In this document: positions 45,783-57,283 of the stretch, piece by piece
How positions within the stretch are numbered: the stretch's first letter is position 1
Layout: the number at the start of each line of letters is the position of its first letter
Assembly: GCA_014904845.1 (NCBI GenBank)
Contig: MU119280.1
Span: 128,387 to 192,386, forward strand
Origin: Acephala macrosclerotiorum
Lineage: Eukaryota > Ascomycota > Leotiomycetes > Helotiales > Mollisiaceae
Length of the DNA: 64,000 nucleotides
Reading direction: 5' to 3'
Translations under genes and position numbers: made by a program
Notes under the pieces: model-generated
Seen by the model: the letters and a program-made list of their open reading frames with translations, nothing else
The model's database searches: none
What the model was told of the DNA's origin: nothing

Positions 45783-47068
45783 CTACCATACCTTCGACAA
45801 GTGTGCGGTTATGTCCCCAACTTGGTTGCGTCCGAGACTCGAAGCGTTGGTTCCTTTCTGTGACCTGCTTCCAGAACCAGTTAACCCCAAGTGTTTCGAC
45901 TTCTCCTTCGTCTTCGCATCCTTGGTAATTCCCTTGGGCTCCTTTTGTATCTCCTTCTTAGTATTGCCTTTTCCACCACTTCCCGATACAGCCTGGCTGC
46001 TTCGTTGTCCACTTCCGGAACCAGGCGGAGGCGTTTCAGAGGCCCGGAATCCGTTCGGATTCTGAGATCCACTTTTCTGTTTTTCGAGGCTTCCAAGCCC
46101 AGCCCCAGCAATCTGAGATCCTCCAGGAGCTGTGAATCCAAACTTTGCACGTGTAGAACCCGCATTTGAACTTTGGGCAGATCTCGGCGTACCACTCCCA
46201 GAAATACCAGCTTTGATCTCCTTGGGCTTGCTCTTTGCGTCACCAGAACCACCAGAGCCTTGGGCAGACTTTGGAGTTCCCTGCCGGATATGCTAGGCTC
46301 GGTCTCCCTGGGCTTGGTCTTTGCGCTGCCAGAATCACCAGCTGCAGATCCAGCATTAGAAACTTTTGCTGACCTTGGGGTTCCACTGGCAGGTGCCTCC
46401 GCTTTGGTAATTTTTGCCTCTTTACTTGCACCAACGGAGGAGGTTTTAGCCCCCGATCCACTTGGCTTTTGAGCATTTTGAGACTCAGACGCTTTTGCTC
46501 CAGATCCTCCACTAGCTCTGGATTGTTGAGGCTGTGTTTTAGTTGATGCTCCTTGCCCATTCGCTCCAATATTAATGTTATAGTAGCGTTCCACAACTTC
46601 TCTCCAAACAGCTTGTTCCGGATCTCTTAAGATCGCCCATATCTAAACCATAGCCATGGCTTCTTGACCCCCATATCTGCACCACGCTTTGTAGATTGCA
46701 GCCTGCCCTCCGTCTGAAGCTCTTGAGGCCAGTGCTTTTCTGATTCTGGCTGTGTATTTGTCCCGCGCGATGTCCAGTGTGGTTCGGCCAGGATTTCTTG
46801 GCATTGTGGCCCATGCCTGGTTGACTTCAAGTATATAATCATTGATCACAGCATCTTTAGCGGTACTTGTATTACTTCCAGAAGCCTTTGCTTGTTTCTG
46901 TCGATCGACAAATTTCTTCTGAGCAGCGGCAATTGTATCCTTGTGACCGGGCAGGGTGGACATGGGAAGCTGAATGGCATCTGGTGCTCGAAGACTTGGA
47001 ACTCGAAAACCTGGAGGCATGAGGTATCCCCTGTTACGACCCATTCGGCCTAGACCCCTTCCACTCAT
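45783..47068 (-). pseudogene. Array member 5, interrupted by a TAG and a frame change
   Basis: Begins MSGRGLGRMGRNRGYLMPPG at 47068. Residues 1-142 end with AMAMV, then TAG (46643-46645), after which the same frame continues as IWAILRDPEQAVWREVVERY and a Ser/Ala/Gly/Lys-rich region. Three repeat units with the pattern SGTPRSAxxSNAGS...K(T/S)KP(R/K)E can be followed, but between the first and second units (near 46278) the frame changes, and downstream the sensible frame reads GTPKSAQGSGGSGDAKSKPK, ISGSGTPRSAQSSNAGS and ASETPPPGSGSGQ before a stop at 45783-45785. ETPPPGS is shared with array member 4. It may be a recent pseudogene, or an unusual gene with an unseen intron and read-through. Confidence 0.6.
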
Positions 47069-48598
47069 CTTATGCTTGGTATCGATATTTGACTTGAACT
47101 TTTTATGGACGTGAATGATCTAATCTTGTGAGGGAACGAGTTGAAACGCAAGTGTGAAGGTAACGAAGAAGGGGAAGAGGTGGTGTAAACAAGAAATATA
47201 TATGCAGGGCGATTGTGTGTCACGAAGTAAGAGTAATTCGCGATTGCTGGGAGATGAATGGATGAAACGAAGAAATTACTAAGAAACGATGATAATGATT
47301 AAAAGTGCTCAAAAATCTCTTTAAAAGGGCTCCATTACAAAGGAGAAGTCGGTTTTTCTATAGATGTTAGTGTTAGACGGAGACGAAATAGTACTGCAGG
47401 GGTGAAAATGATACACAGATTTTCCATGAACATAGTACAGCGTTATGCGCTTTGAATGCGAGATCGCATGACAACTCTCAACACTTCGAGCTCTTGGTTC
47501 GAGTGCGATCAAGAAGGCCATTGAGAACACCGCCGCCATCCGACCGAGAAAAAGAATATAGGTTCTCTCACGACTCAAATTATATGATTCATCTAGCATC
47601 CATGCTGACAATTCAGCAAAGTAGCGGTGAGAACACTCAAGCTCTGAAGTTCTGACAGGCAACTTGCTTACCAGACTCCGATGCGCATAAGACGGAGCAC
47701 CACCCTCTTCTTGAAAACTCAGGTAAATACAAAACTTGGCATTCATAAATCTCATCCAGCTCGCGTACCAATGAAAATGTGCTGACGCTGGGCGATGAGG
47801 TGAGACAGAAGTTAATCAGAAATTCATGAGCAAGAAGCGAGAAGCATACGCCTTCTCCTCGCCTTCATGACAAGTAATAGTCATAATTGAGTTGAAAACT
47901 GACTCGTTAGGTTCTCAGGTATGTTGTAGGTATGTTGTAGGTAGGCTCGCGTGGTGTTGGTGTTTCGTGGAGAAGGGCTTTGGAGCAAGCTTCAAGATCG
48001 TCGAGGTCGTCTTTCAACGAGAGGAAAGAGCAACTAGCGGTTGTCCCACGGAGATACACCGCTCGAATGTGTGTGACCAACGCAAGATGAGACGGACACC
48101 GGTAAATCTGATGATTGCATGGTATTTGACCGAGCTGACAGTCGCGTTCACGACCCTCTTCGAGAAGTTTTGCTATGGCTACCGACACCGAGAGAGCCTT
48201 TGAACGTGGCTAGAGCTAGTTGTAGACCAGTAATCGACCGTACGTTGCGCCAATGGGCTTTGAGCGACGCATCTTATCTATCTCAATCGTGAAAGTCTCG
48301 CAGATCATGGTCGAGATTTTTCCGCTTCGGACGTTCGTCGACGTGGACCCCTGCGTCGGATCACGTGAAGCTGTATCGTCGTTCCAAGTTTCTCGACCGA
48401 ACTTGAGAAGGAGAACAGGAGACTTGAGAAGATGGATAGGTTGGTTGTTAATTATATATTACATATGATATGCGAAAGTGTGCTGAGAAATAACTCTACG
48501 ACTGTCAAAATGGCCCTGTAAACCTCCAATCTAGACCTCTATCCGCCTAAGTCCTGTAATGCTCAACGCCGAAACCCAATGAAAGAAAAAAGGGATTT
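47069..48598. other. Intergenic region
   Basis: 5' flank of the array and 3' flank of the drug transporter. A 144-codon minus frame at 47321-47755 has no recognisable feature and is probably chance. Confidence 0.5.
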
Positions 48599-50430
48599 CT
48601 ATGCTGCACCACCCATTTGGACCTTCCCTTTCAGATTCTTCCACTTGCTGAACAGAGACGCAATGACTGCGATGCCAGAAGAGGCAATCGCAATGGCGTA
48701 AGCTACCTTCAAACCGGACATGTAAGAACTGATGATTCCAGGCACCAGATCCGCAGAGAACGTGGCTCTAATCTCCGTAACACCGACCGCGACCACATTC
48801 TTCGGATCGAGGGACGGTGAGTTTATAGGCAGCTTTCCAAGAAGGATATTCGTAAAGGCGACCTCACCAGCCGAGACGAAGAAAGCTCCTCCGATTGTTT
48901 GGAAGAAAAGAATCATAGCGGTAACACTGGCGAGATCCGATGCGTTGACAGTGGCTTGGGCAGCGATGATAGGAACTTGAAGTGCAAGACCGATGCCGAT
49001 GCCTGCAAGAATCTGGAATCCGATCCATTCACCTGAACTCGAGTGTGTGTTCAATGTGTAGAGGAGACCGCACCCAACTGTTGTGATGGCGCTTCCGAAG
49101 ATCATGAATGGGACGAAATGTCCGAATCCGCTGATCATGCCCCCTGAGATGATTGTTGCGATCGTTGTAGCCAGAATGAGAGGAAGATTGCGAACACCTA
49201 AACAGAACCTCCAAGTCAGTGTTCTGTTGTACATGTGAAGAAGCGAGTGAAAAGGGTGGGACTTACCAGACTGTGAGGCGGAAACTCCCGAAACCACCTG
49301 GAAATAGATGGGAAGGTAGTAAAGCAGTAAGAAGAAACCACCTGCGAGGAAGAAGATGAAGGCCATGCCAACCCAGATTGTACGATCTTTCGCAATTCGG
49401 CCAACAATCATTGCGCGTTCACCCTGGTAGTACTCAATGACCACGAACAAGATGAGGATGAGTACAAAGCCGACGAGACAGCCGATGACGTCCGAGTTGC
49501 TCCAGGCCTTACTCTGTCCACCCCATTGTAGGGCTAGAATGTAGCAGATGATAGCACACATGATAACAAAGGCGCCTGGAAGATCCATCTGCAAAATCTT
49601 CTCCTTGATCGCCGCCTGGACTGGGACAACGTGCTTTGGTGTGCGGAAGAACAAGAAGATGATTCCGGCTGAAAGACCTCCGATTGGAAGGTTGATGTAG
49701 AAGCACCATCTCCATGAAACGTGCTGTGCGAATACTCCTCCAAGAAGCGGTCCAATAACACTAGCAATTCCATAAGCTGCTCCCATGAGTCCAGTGTAAG
49801 CTGCTCGTTGCGCGGGCCTGGCTGTAAATGCGATAATCGTATAAGCACCGGACGCAATACCGGCTCCACCAAGTCCGGCAATGGCTCGACCGACAATCAA
49901 AGCTGTGCTGTTTGGCGCGACACCACAGATGAGAGAGCCCAATTCGAAGATGAAGATCGAGGTGAGGAAGGTGATCTTCAATGGGAAGTACTTGTAACCT
50001 TTCCCCCAGGTGCTTTGGAAGGCTCCGACAGTCAAGAAGAAGGCCGAACCGTACCAGCCAACCAAATCGAGTCCGTGGAATTCATCTGTGATCTTTGGGA
50101 TTGCTGTTGCGACGATGGTCATATCAAGTGAAACCTGATAAACTGTTAGTGACCGTTAAAATTAATTGCAGAGATAATGCTTACCAGAAAGATGCTCATA
50201 AGTAAAGCAACGACAATGGCTACTAATCGAAGTCCGGATGGATATTCTGCCTCGTCTTCCTCTGTTGCCGCTCCCGCTGCCCCCGAAACATTCTTGACTG
50301 AGCCCTCTTCATTGTCGGTTGGTGCTTCGTCGAATTTAGCGTCTTCCTCCTTGTTGAAAGATGGTCTTGGAGATGGTGATATGCTTCTCCCCACCTCCTT
50401 CTCCGCGAGTGTCTCTGCTCTCGAATCCAT
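48599..50430 (-). CDS. MFS drug exporter, DHA2 (14-TMS) family
   Basis: Exons 50430-50185, 50134-49267 and 49197-48599 give 570 residues; donors are gtaagc and gtaagt, acceptors tatcag and tttag. After a ~60-residue acidic cytosolic N-terminus, TM1 ends with the DHA2 signature [20 protein letters not shown], followed by [12 protein letters not shown], then [20 protein letters not shown] and [20 protein letters not shown] (motif C, antiporter signature). Fourteen membrane segments fit the hydropathy. Family members export toxic metabolites or fungicides by proton antiport and sit in the plasma membrane (family knowledge). No biosynthetic cluster is next to it, so a self-resistance role is unsupported. 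Met 50475 is a possible alternative start. Confidence 0.93.
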
Positions 50431-52190
50431 GGTATTGGCTTTCTCTAACAAGTTGCGTATGAAGAACCAAAGCAAGATAGAAAGGCCTCAAGGAAAGCTT
50501 GCTTATTTGAAAGAGACTGGAGTACGCTACACAGAAGCTTATTAGGAAGGGGCGACACAGTGATTTTATATACTTAATGCTAGCTGAAGGCCAATACTTG
50601 GCTCAAACATCAACAGCCGCTTGTGAGTCGGTCGGAGAGACTATCTCCAGCTTACATCGACAAAGTGGGCAAATTCTCTGTTCTAACAAGGAGCACTGGC
50701 CTGTCGCAGGGCGTAGAGTACGCACAATCTGCACGTAACAGCGATAAACACTAGCCCCATGCCTCCGCCGGGACTTAAAATCTCACATGGTCGTCACATT
50801 GCGGCCTCACAGCTCGACATTTGCGCCTCAAAAAGCACAAAATGACGAGATGAATCATCAGGAAGGGTTCATAGACCCTGCATTGTGGATCCACAAGCTT
50901 CTCCGCCGAGGCGGCGTTGAGCATGAGTCGATATGAGGCTTCTTCGACTTTGTCAGCCGTGCAGAGAAAAAGTGAAACAAATGAAATCGTCCGCCGAAGG
51001 CTGGGTGCAGAAAATCTTGCTGACTGCCGATCAACCGTGTCGTTGGGAGCCACGGGTCGACGCCATTGCGGATATCGCGTTGCTGACCAATGATTGGGCC
51101 TGAAAGATAGCGCCGAGTTTGCTTTTCGAGGACGGTATGCTGTTGTTTGACAGGGAAAAGCATTAAGAGGGAGAACTTGAGATATAGACTAGTCTATTTC
51201 GAGGCTAGCGCATTAAGCAACGAATTTTGGGTACGGCACATCCTTTCTTTAACTTGCCTCCAGGAAGTTCACGAACAATTCGTTCTACATTTTCCAGAAA
51301 GGCAGATGCTTTGATTTGTAAGTCTTCAGCAAAGAAGGTGCAATTTCGTGTCTGAATAGCTGAGCAAGCGCTCGAATGTTGAGACTTTTTCTCGTTCCCC
51401 AGACCTCACGCTTTCTGTATAGTTCTTATCTTCTGCTGGAGCTGTGGCAGTCTCGATATCTTATTTCTATACGCGGAATTTCGCGAGCGCCCTCCTATGG
51501 TGGAATTCCGCAAATAAGGCTATATGAACCTGGGGAAACCCTTTTTTCAGGGTCTTTCAGGCTTCCACGATCCACAAATTCCGATACCGAACTCCATCGT
51601 CTCGCTACGTCCGCCTCGGCGGTGTAACCTGAACACATGTCCCCAATGTTATCAGGTTGAGTCAGCAAGTCACATTTTGGTAAAGAAAGTCTCCATAAAG
51701 TCTCCTTGACAGCGGCTGACTTCCCGTGTCGTAATTTTACCTTGATATTGGGCGCTTTGAGTTGCCGCAAAGTGCGGAGTTCCGAGCACGAGAACAAGCT
51801 TATTACCAAGCCGTGAAGGTGTCTTGGGGAAAGATTTGTGCATGCCAAAGAAACTTCAGTTGGGATACGGACCCTGGACACATTGCAATTCCACCGACGT
51901 TTGCTCAAACTTCAAACCGACTTCACGATCATGCAAGATGAACTAGCGGATCGAGGATGACCTACCGAATCAAAATAACAGAGACGAAGGAGAGATGAAG
52001 TAAAGTCGCATAATGGGGTATACATTTTGACTATGTAGTCGACCTATGGCCTCAACCGAATTATCATCAATCCGCAAAACTATCGAATCCCTCCCTATGA
52101 CCATGCTATCTATCGTACACTATCGTACACTCTCAAAAAGCCATGCATCATTATCTCACCTCATCATCACCCTCCCCTCAAGTGATGAAC
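50431..52190. other. Gene-free region
   Basis: 5' flank of the drug exporter and 3' flank of the next gene. Several overlapping short frames near 50775-51910 without motifs. Confidence 0.5.
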
Positions 52191-52831
52191 TTAGGAGTTC
52201 TGCTTCTGGATATCAGCCTCCGCACCACGCTGCTGAGTCTTGCCAATATCATGCTGCTCCTGGGCCTTGAGTTGTGCCTCCCGATCTCCAGTGAGTCCTG
52301 CGACTCCTCCTTGAACGGCACCAGTGACGCGGTTGGCGATGCCGGAACCGAAATCGTTGAGTTGGCCTTGGGCTTCTTGACCCTTGCCTTCGGCGTTTTG
52401 GCGAGCACCGGCGTTCTTCAGGTCCTGTGGATAATGTATTAGCAGATGCTCAGGAAGTATGGAGGCTGGAAAGAAATATACTTGAGAACCGATGAGACCA
52501 CCAACAGCTTCTTTGGCGGAGCCAACGGTTTGGTTCCAGCTGCCCTCAGTTCGGTTAGGGTCATCCTTGGTGATGGCACCTGAGTATGGAGTCAGTATTG
52601 GGAGTGGCAGACACAGGAAAGAGTTTGGGACTGACCTGAAGAGGAGGCAGTGAGATTGCCAACCTTGGCAGTAGTGTGGGAGGCATCGTTCTCGAATTGA
52701 GCCTTGTCCTTCTTGGTCTGACCAGTGGTCTCTTGAGAGGTGTTGTTGGTCAAGCTACCGATGGCAGACTGGACAGCTCCAGTGGCACCGTCGATGTAGG
52801 ATTGGAGAGTTGAGGTGTTCTTGTCAGACAT
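52191..52831 (-). CDS. CsbD-like / mismatched base pair and cruciform DNA recognition-type protein
   Basis: Exons 52831-52636, 52579-52482 and 52424-52191 give 175 residues. The N-terminus MSDKNTSTLQSYIDGATGAV and the two CsbD-like repeats, DDPNRTEGSWNQTVGSAKEA and an AEGKGQEAQGQLNDFGSG stretch, are typical of a conserved fungal family annotated after Ustilago Hmp1 as mismatched base pair and cruciform DNA recognition protein. The protein is hydrophilic, rich in Gln, Gly, Asp and Lys, with no membrane segment. Expression is often stress-linked and abundant in relatives (family knowledge); the DNA-binding role is not proven for most. Gene structure is clean with three GT-AG-bounded exons. Confidence 0.88.
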
Positions 52832-53639
52832 ATTTGCGATTATTTGTTTGTTTGTCGTTTTTGAATTTTGTGATTCAGGTCTTGATTGGAATTGTAGAAG
52901 TCGATGAGGGAAAGAAAATGCTTGTTGACGAAGGACAGGAACTATTTAACCTCTTGGGCGTTCGTCCTCTGAATCGCCTTGCCCCCTCCTATGATGTCAT
53001 TTGGTAGCCTCGCGTCGACCTCTCCTCATGGCCCCACGATTATATCCCTGCTTTGATCAAGTGCAAGAATTTTCCATAAGGGCTGCGTGCCGTCATTTTG
53101 CAATTTCTTTGGCTGTATGTGTTTCATGTTTTCATTGTTGGATGGTGTGTTTCGAGCTCCCGTTGACGTCTTTGGACTGCATTGTCTGGCATCAAGCCAT
53201 GAAATTTGCCCATGACGCATGTGAATGCCCATCACTTGACAAGCTTTTTGCTATCGGTCGATCCCGAGGCTAGAATAAGACTGAAGGGCTGTGTTCATTG
53301 TCATATCAATCTCGTAAACTATATACAAAGATGCCAATCCAGCAAGTCTGATCCCATGGTATTCCAAACGCCTCGCCTCCAACTCCTCAAGAAACTTTCT
53401 CCACCTCTGGGTCTAGCAGAATGCCATCAACACTAGAATCAAATCTCGTCCTCATAGGGCTCTTGGCGCCCTGAAATCTATTGCTCTAGATCTTTCTATA
53501 TTGTGCGGCTGAGCGCCCACAGTCTGAAAACACCACGAGTACTTCGAAGCACCTGCTGCCCCGAAAAGCTACGCTCCGTACGACTCCGAAACGTCCGAAG
53601 TAACCCATCTGCTTCTGCTTCTTGTGTCTCCATCTGGAC
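52832..53639. other. Intergenic region between divergent genes
   Basis: Promoter regions of the CsbD-like gene and of the unknown gene at 53640. No further gene seen. Confidence 0.5.
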
Positions 53640-54737
53640 ATGTTGTCACGATTGCTGGGTCTGAACAAGACGACTCGCGAGGAGCCCACAATCCGCATCT
53701 CTAAGATCATCGAGGAGGTTGAGCAAGGAAAGCCTCTGGGGCAGATGAGAGTAAGGTTCGAATTCTTCTAATGATTTAATCTTATACTAGAGCAGGATCC
53801 CCTCCGTCGAGCAGTGATCTCGGGCATGTACAAGTTTATGCTGGATAAAGGCATTCTCTCTAGCCTTAACGCCCGTAGCCCTGGGAACAGACTTGTCGGA
53901 GATAACGCCTTAGCCAAGTTCAACAGCTACAGCGCAATCGGTCGCCCAGGTCTTCTCAGCTGGTGCCCGACCAAAGGTCTCCTGAAACAGATCGTCGACC
54001 AAGAGGTCGAGATGTATCAATGGCATCAACGGGATGTGGATGGCTGGCATGACAGTGCCTTACACCACATGGTTTTCTCACTTACGTAGCGGGTGGCATG
54101 ACAAGATCCAGCTATGTACCTCGCATACGTCTCTCTGAGAAGCGACCTTAAGACGAAATTCATATTATATCCTCAATGCGCCAAGTATATGCAGGAAGGT
54201 GACGACGTTGACAGTACGTGCGTCATTGACCAGCTAGGACCGAACCAGCGTGACTCTATCTGCGACGAAATATGGTTCCATTAGTCAGAGAAGGAGCATG
54301 TCGTGGAGATGGTTGAGAAGCTCGATGGTACCACCTCTTCGAAGTGGAGTGATGATCGTGCTGGAGGTGCAGCTGGAGGACCCCACGCATTTGGAGAATT
54401 CTTGAAAACTCAGCCGAATGTCTCCTGGGGCCGGTTTGCTACTCAGCGAGGTGTAATCTTTACTGCGCCTTGGCTGCCGGACCGGACGAAGTATACGGCT
54501 AGCCAGGTTCGCCGTAGCAATTCCATCTGCCTCACTGCGATCGTTGATGATAGCAAGTACCTCGAAAATGGAACTTCGGTTGAGGACTGTTACGAAGCCA
54601 TCGAAACTTGGAGCCGCTTTAGCATCCACGATACTTCCAGATCCCATGATGGCCATCTAGCTCTCCTTGCAAAGATGCCCTTCTCTTTATCCCCTCTGCC
54701 AACTTCTCGGCAACCGAATCCTCTTGCATCCGAGTGA
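53640..54737 (+). CDS. Unknown conserved-looking protein, splice structure uncertain
   Basis: Exon 1 is 53640-53750 (MLSRLLGLNKTTREEPTIRI), joined by gtaagg...gagcag to an exon starting at 53796. From there one frame runs to 54737 with stops at 54087 (TAG), 54099 (TGA) and 54282 (TAG). The first two vanish if 54055-54105 is a 51-nt intron (weak donor gtgcct, acceptor acaag), keeping HDN-PAMYLAYVSL in frame. The third vanishes if 54214-54288 is an intron (strong donor gtacgt, acceptor gtcag). The product would be soluble, with Trp/Asp-rich segments such as GVIFTAPWLPDRTKYTASQV. The last ~119 bp overlap the convergent oxysterol-binding gene. No family was recognised; a pseudogene is the alternative. 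Confidence 0.5.
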
Positions 54738-55885
54738 AGTATTTCCTTGGAAACTCTCGTCCTTCGGCTTTCTCTATCTTGCGCATCTCTCGTTGCTTGT
54801 TCTCGATTTTGCTCTTCTCGTGTCCAACGGCGAAAATATCACCTTTAAGAATAGCTGATGCGACATGCTGCCAAGCACGCCTTGATTCGAGGGGATGCTG
54901 ATGTTCGAGAGGAGCAACGGTCAACGGTGTCCTTGGTATGCTGTCGACGTTGAATGTCTCAACCACTTTCCCACTCGCTACGTTCTTGATGCTAAAGTCT
55001 CCGCTCCATTGTCCCTCTGCGGTATATAATGGCTCATTCTCCCTGTTGTCATGGAACAATGTAGCGATGAATGAGTTCTTCTTTCCGCTCAGCCATCCCC
55101 TACTCGAATAGTCTATCTTCGCAGTGTACCCGCTCGAGCTGCGTATGAATGTTGTGCCGCTGAGCTCGGGGCATAATGATCCAGACATGATTCCTTCGAT
55201 GTGGATTTTGGGCATGGTGATTAAGTAGTCTTCATCGAATTTATCGAGGTGCAGAATTGAGTATCCTTTTCGGTCGATATGTACCGTGGTGGAGAAATAT
55301 GCTTTAGGAGCGACATGTCCTTGAAGCTGGAAAAGATTGTTAGTAAATGACTTGAAACATTGGCAGATTGAACCTTACCCTAACCCCATGTTCATTGTTC
55401 CAGATATTGCAAGCAGTAATTGGGGGATGATGGCTGACTTGCTCAGCAACCAGATTCGTTGTTCCACAGTCGTCAACCCATTTCCCCAAGAATAACTCTC
55501 CCAAGAACGGATTCAAAGGCTTCATGCGTTTTTTCTTGCCATCCTCATCCCTATTATTATGTTGTTGTCTCAGCGTACTCAAGAACCATTTCAACACCAG
55601 CAGTGCCCGCTTCTCAGGATCCTCTTCTTTACTTGGTGCTACGAAGAGGCATGGGTGTTCAGCCCAATACGCGCTAAACTCAATTATCGATTGGGGAGAA
55701 AGGAGGAATGGTGGTGCAGTCAAGGAAGCAAGATCTCCTTTGAAGGTCGCAAGAGACTATTACCGTTAGCCTAATCTCGACCTGCATTGCCCGCGGCGCC
55801 AATCGAGTCAAGAACGTACCTTGATGAAAGAAAAGAAGGCGCTCTTGTGCTGCGGTGGCAGTTTCTCGCTATCGCATCTAGACAT
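54619..55885 (-). CDS. Oxysterol-binding protein homologue (Osh4/Kes1 type)
   Basis: Exons 55885-55820, 55756-55379 and 55326-54619 give 383 residues. The OSBP signature [11 protein letters not shown] is at ~127-137, preceded by [32 protein letters not shown] and [18 protein letters not shown] follow in the family order. The N-terminal lid ([20 protein letters not shown]) is present and there is no PH domain or FFAT region, matching short Osh4/Kes1 proteins that exchange sterol for PI4P between ER and Golgi membranes (family knowledge). C-terminal residues end GIWKYRGC. The donor of intron 2 is gtaagg. The 3' end overlaps the plus-strand gene ending at 54737. Confidence 0.92.
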
Positions 55886-56719
55886 GTTTCTTGATATTCA
55901 GGATATACAACAGCAAGCGTAACTTCAACTGCTCGTATACGATAAGAAAGAAAGAAGAGAGAAGAGGAGTACGGAGATGAAATGTGAATTGAAGAAAGGG
56001 AAACATTTAAATCTTGCGGTGAAGCATTGGGTACTTCTATGTTCAGACGAACCTTGCTTCATCTTCGTAACAGCCACGCTGATACGTCCGGATGGTTGCT
56101 AACCGTCTGGTCTTAGCCACCCTGCAGATGTATGATGAGGCAGTTTGTGTTTGATCGAGGGGCGACGGGCGCTTTGTTGACATGTGAACTCGGTGCCTTT
56201 ACCGGCGCTTAGCCCCTTTAGAAGCATCACGTGTCTACTACGGCGCATTTGCGGACAGCTTGGTCTGCGATTGGGTGGCTTTGGTAAGTGGGTCCAGTAT
56301 ACGACGTACGGCATTTCTGGATCTCGTAAATGTAACTTTTGATACGCACGAAAATAGCAAATTGTACGCTGGGCATGGTGTTGTCAGAACCCTTCGGCGC
56401 ATCTGCCGCCCGCGCTGCGCCTCCCCGGTGATGAATCGAATCTCACTTTGCCTGAGAACAGAAGCCGAACTGAATATCCAAAGATATTATAGCCTCAAAA
56501 GGTTTCGCTTGGTAAGATGACGACAGGACGATAATATCTAGGAATCAACGAATACATTGTAAGGGATCTGTTAAAGAACAGTCTCGGGTATCTAATACAT
56601 AGCGAAGCAATGAAAGTCTCGCCAAATCCATCTGGTTCCAAACTCCTGCCTGTACGGCAGTATCCACCATTATCATCTCAAGCAACCCTATGACAATAAG
56701 GCCCAGACTTATTCGTCCA
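55886..56719. other. Intergenic region
   Basis: Upstream of the oxysterol-binding gene and downstream of the small conserved protein; no gene seen. Confidence 0.55.
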
Positions 56720-57283
56720 TTATATCATCATCCCATCAACATCTTCACTTCTCCTTCGCTTACAGCTTCTAGTCCTTTCAACTTTCAACTCCCTCTCGGC
56801 ATCCATCAGACGTGTCTGGACCCAAGTTCGCCACTGTCGACTCCCTCTCACCGACTCGCAATTCAAGAGTTCCGTGAGGGTGCTCTTGATCTGCAGATTG
56901 ACGTCCTTTAACTTCATCTCGTCCTCTTCTATCTCTCCGATAATGCTTTCGTCGATGACGGTCGGTAAGGAAGATCTTCGTGTGGCCATGGCAGGGCGTT
57001 GAGGACGTAGGCCTGCTGGTATGCTGCCTGAGTGATAGTGGTTACGGATAACATGTGGTGCTGAGGAAACTGGGAAGCCGTTGTCGGACTCCGGCGAGGA
57101 TGAAAGCGAAGAGTGATGGATTCGGGTCGATGATGTAGAGGGGAATTTCGTCGTAGGGATTTTCGCTGAGACCTGGTTGAGATGCTTCTGGAGGGCATCG
57201 TGTTGGGAGTGAAGGAGAAGATATTTCTGGAGAGCGAAGGCTCTTTCGGGAGATTTCTGGGTTGGATTCATTGTGATTGACAT
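56720..57283 (-). CDS. Small conserved fungal protein of unknown function
   Basis: Single exon, 187 residues. Residues 10-45 form a helix (SPERAFALQKYLLLHSQHDA), 45-115 are Ser/Pro/Arg-rich, and 115-187 form a charged helical region (DVNLQIKSTLTELLNCESVR, WVQTRLMDAERELKVERTRS) ending in a basic cluster, CKRRRSED. I recall similar proteins of this length in other Pezizomycotina with the same TELLNCESV and WVQTRLMDAE elements, but none with a known role. The basic cluster could act as a nuclear localisation signal, by inference. Confidence 0.7.
   Translation of the reverse strand: MSITMNPTQKSPERAFALQKYLLLHSQHDALQKHLNQVSAKIPTTKFPSTSSTRIHHSSLSSSPESDNGFPVSSAPHVIRNHYHSGSIPAGLRPQRPAMATRRSSLPTVIDESIIGEIEEDEMKLKDVNLQIKSTLTELLNCESVRGSRQWRTWVQTRLMDAERELKVERTRSCKRRRSEDVDGMMI

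Noticed and set aside
47321..47755. 144-codon minus-strand frame
   Set aside because: No signal peptide, membrane pattern or known motif; likely chance.
48599..53000. Secondary-metabolite cluster around the DHA2 exporter
   Set aside because: No PKS, NRPS, terpene synthase, P450 or cluster regulator is adjacent.
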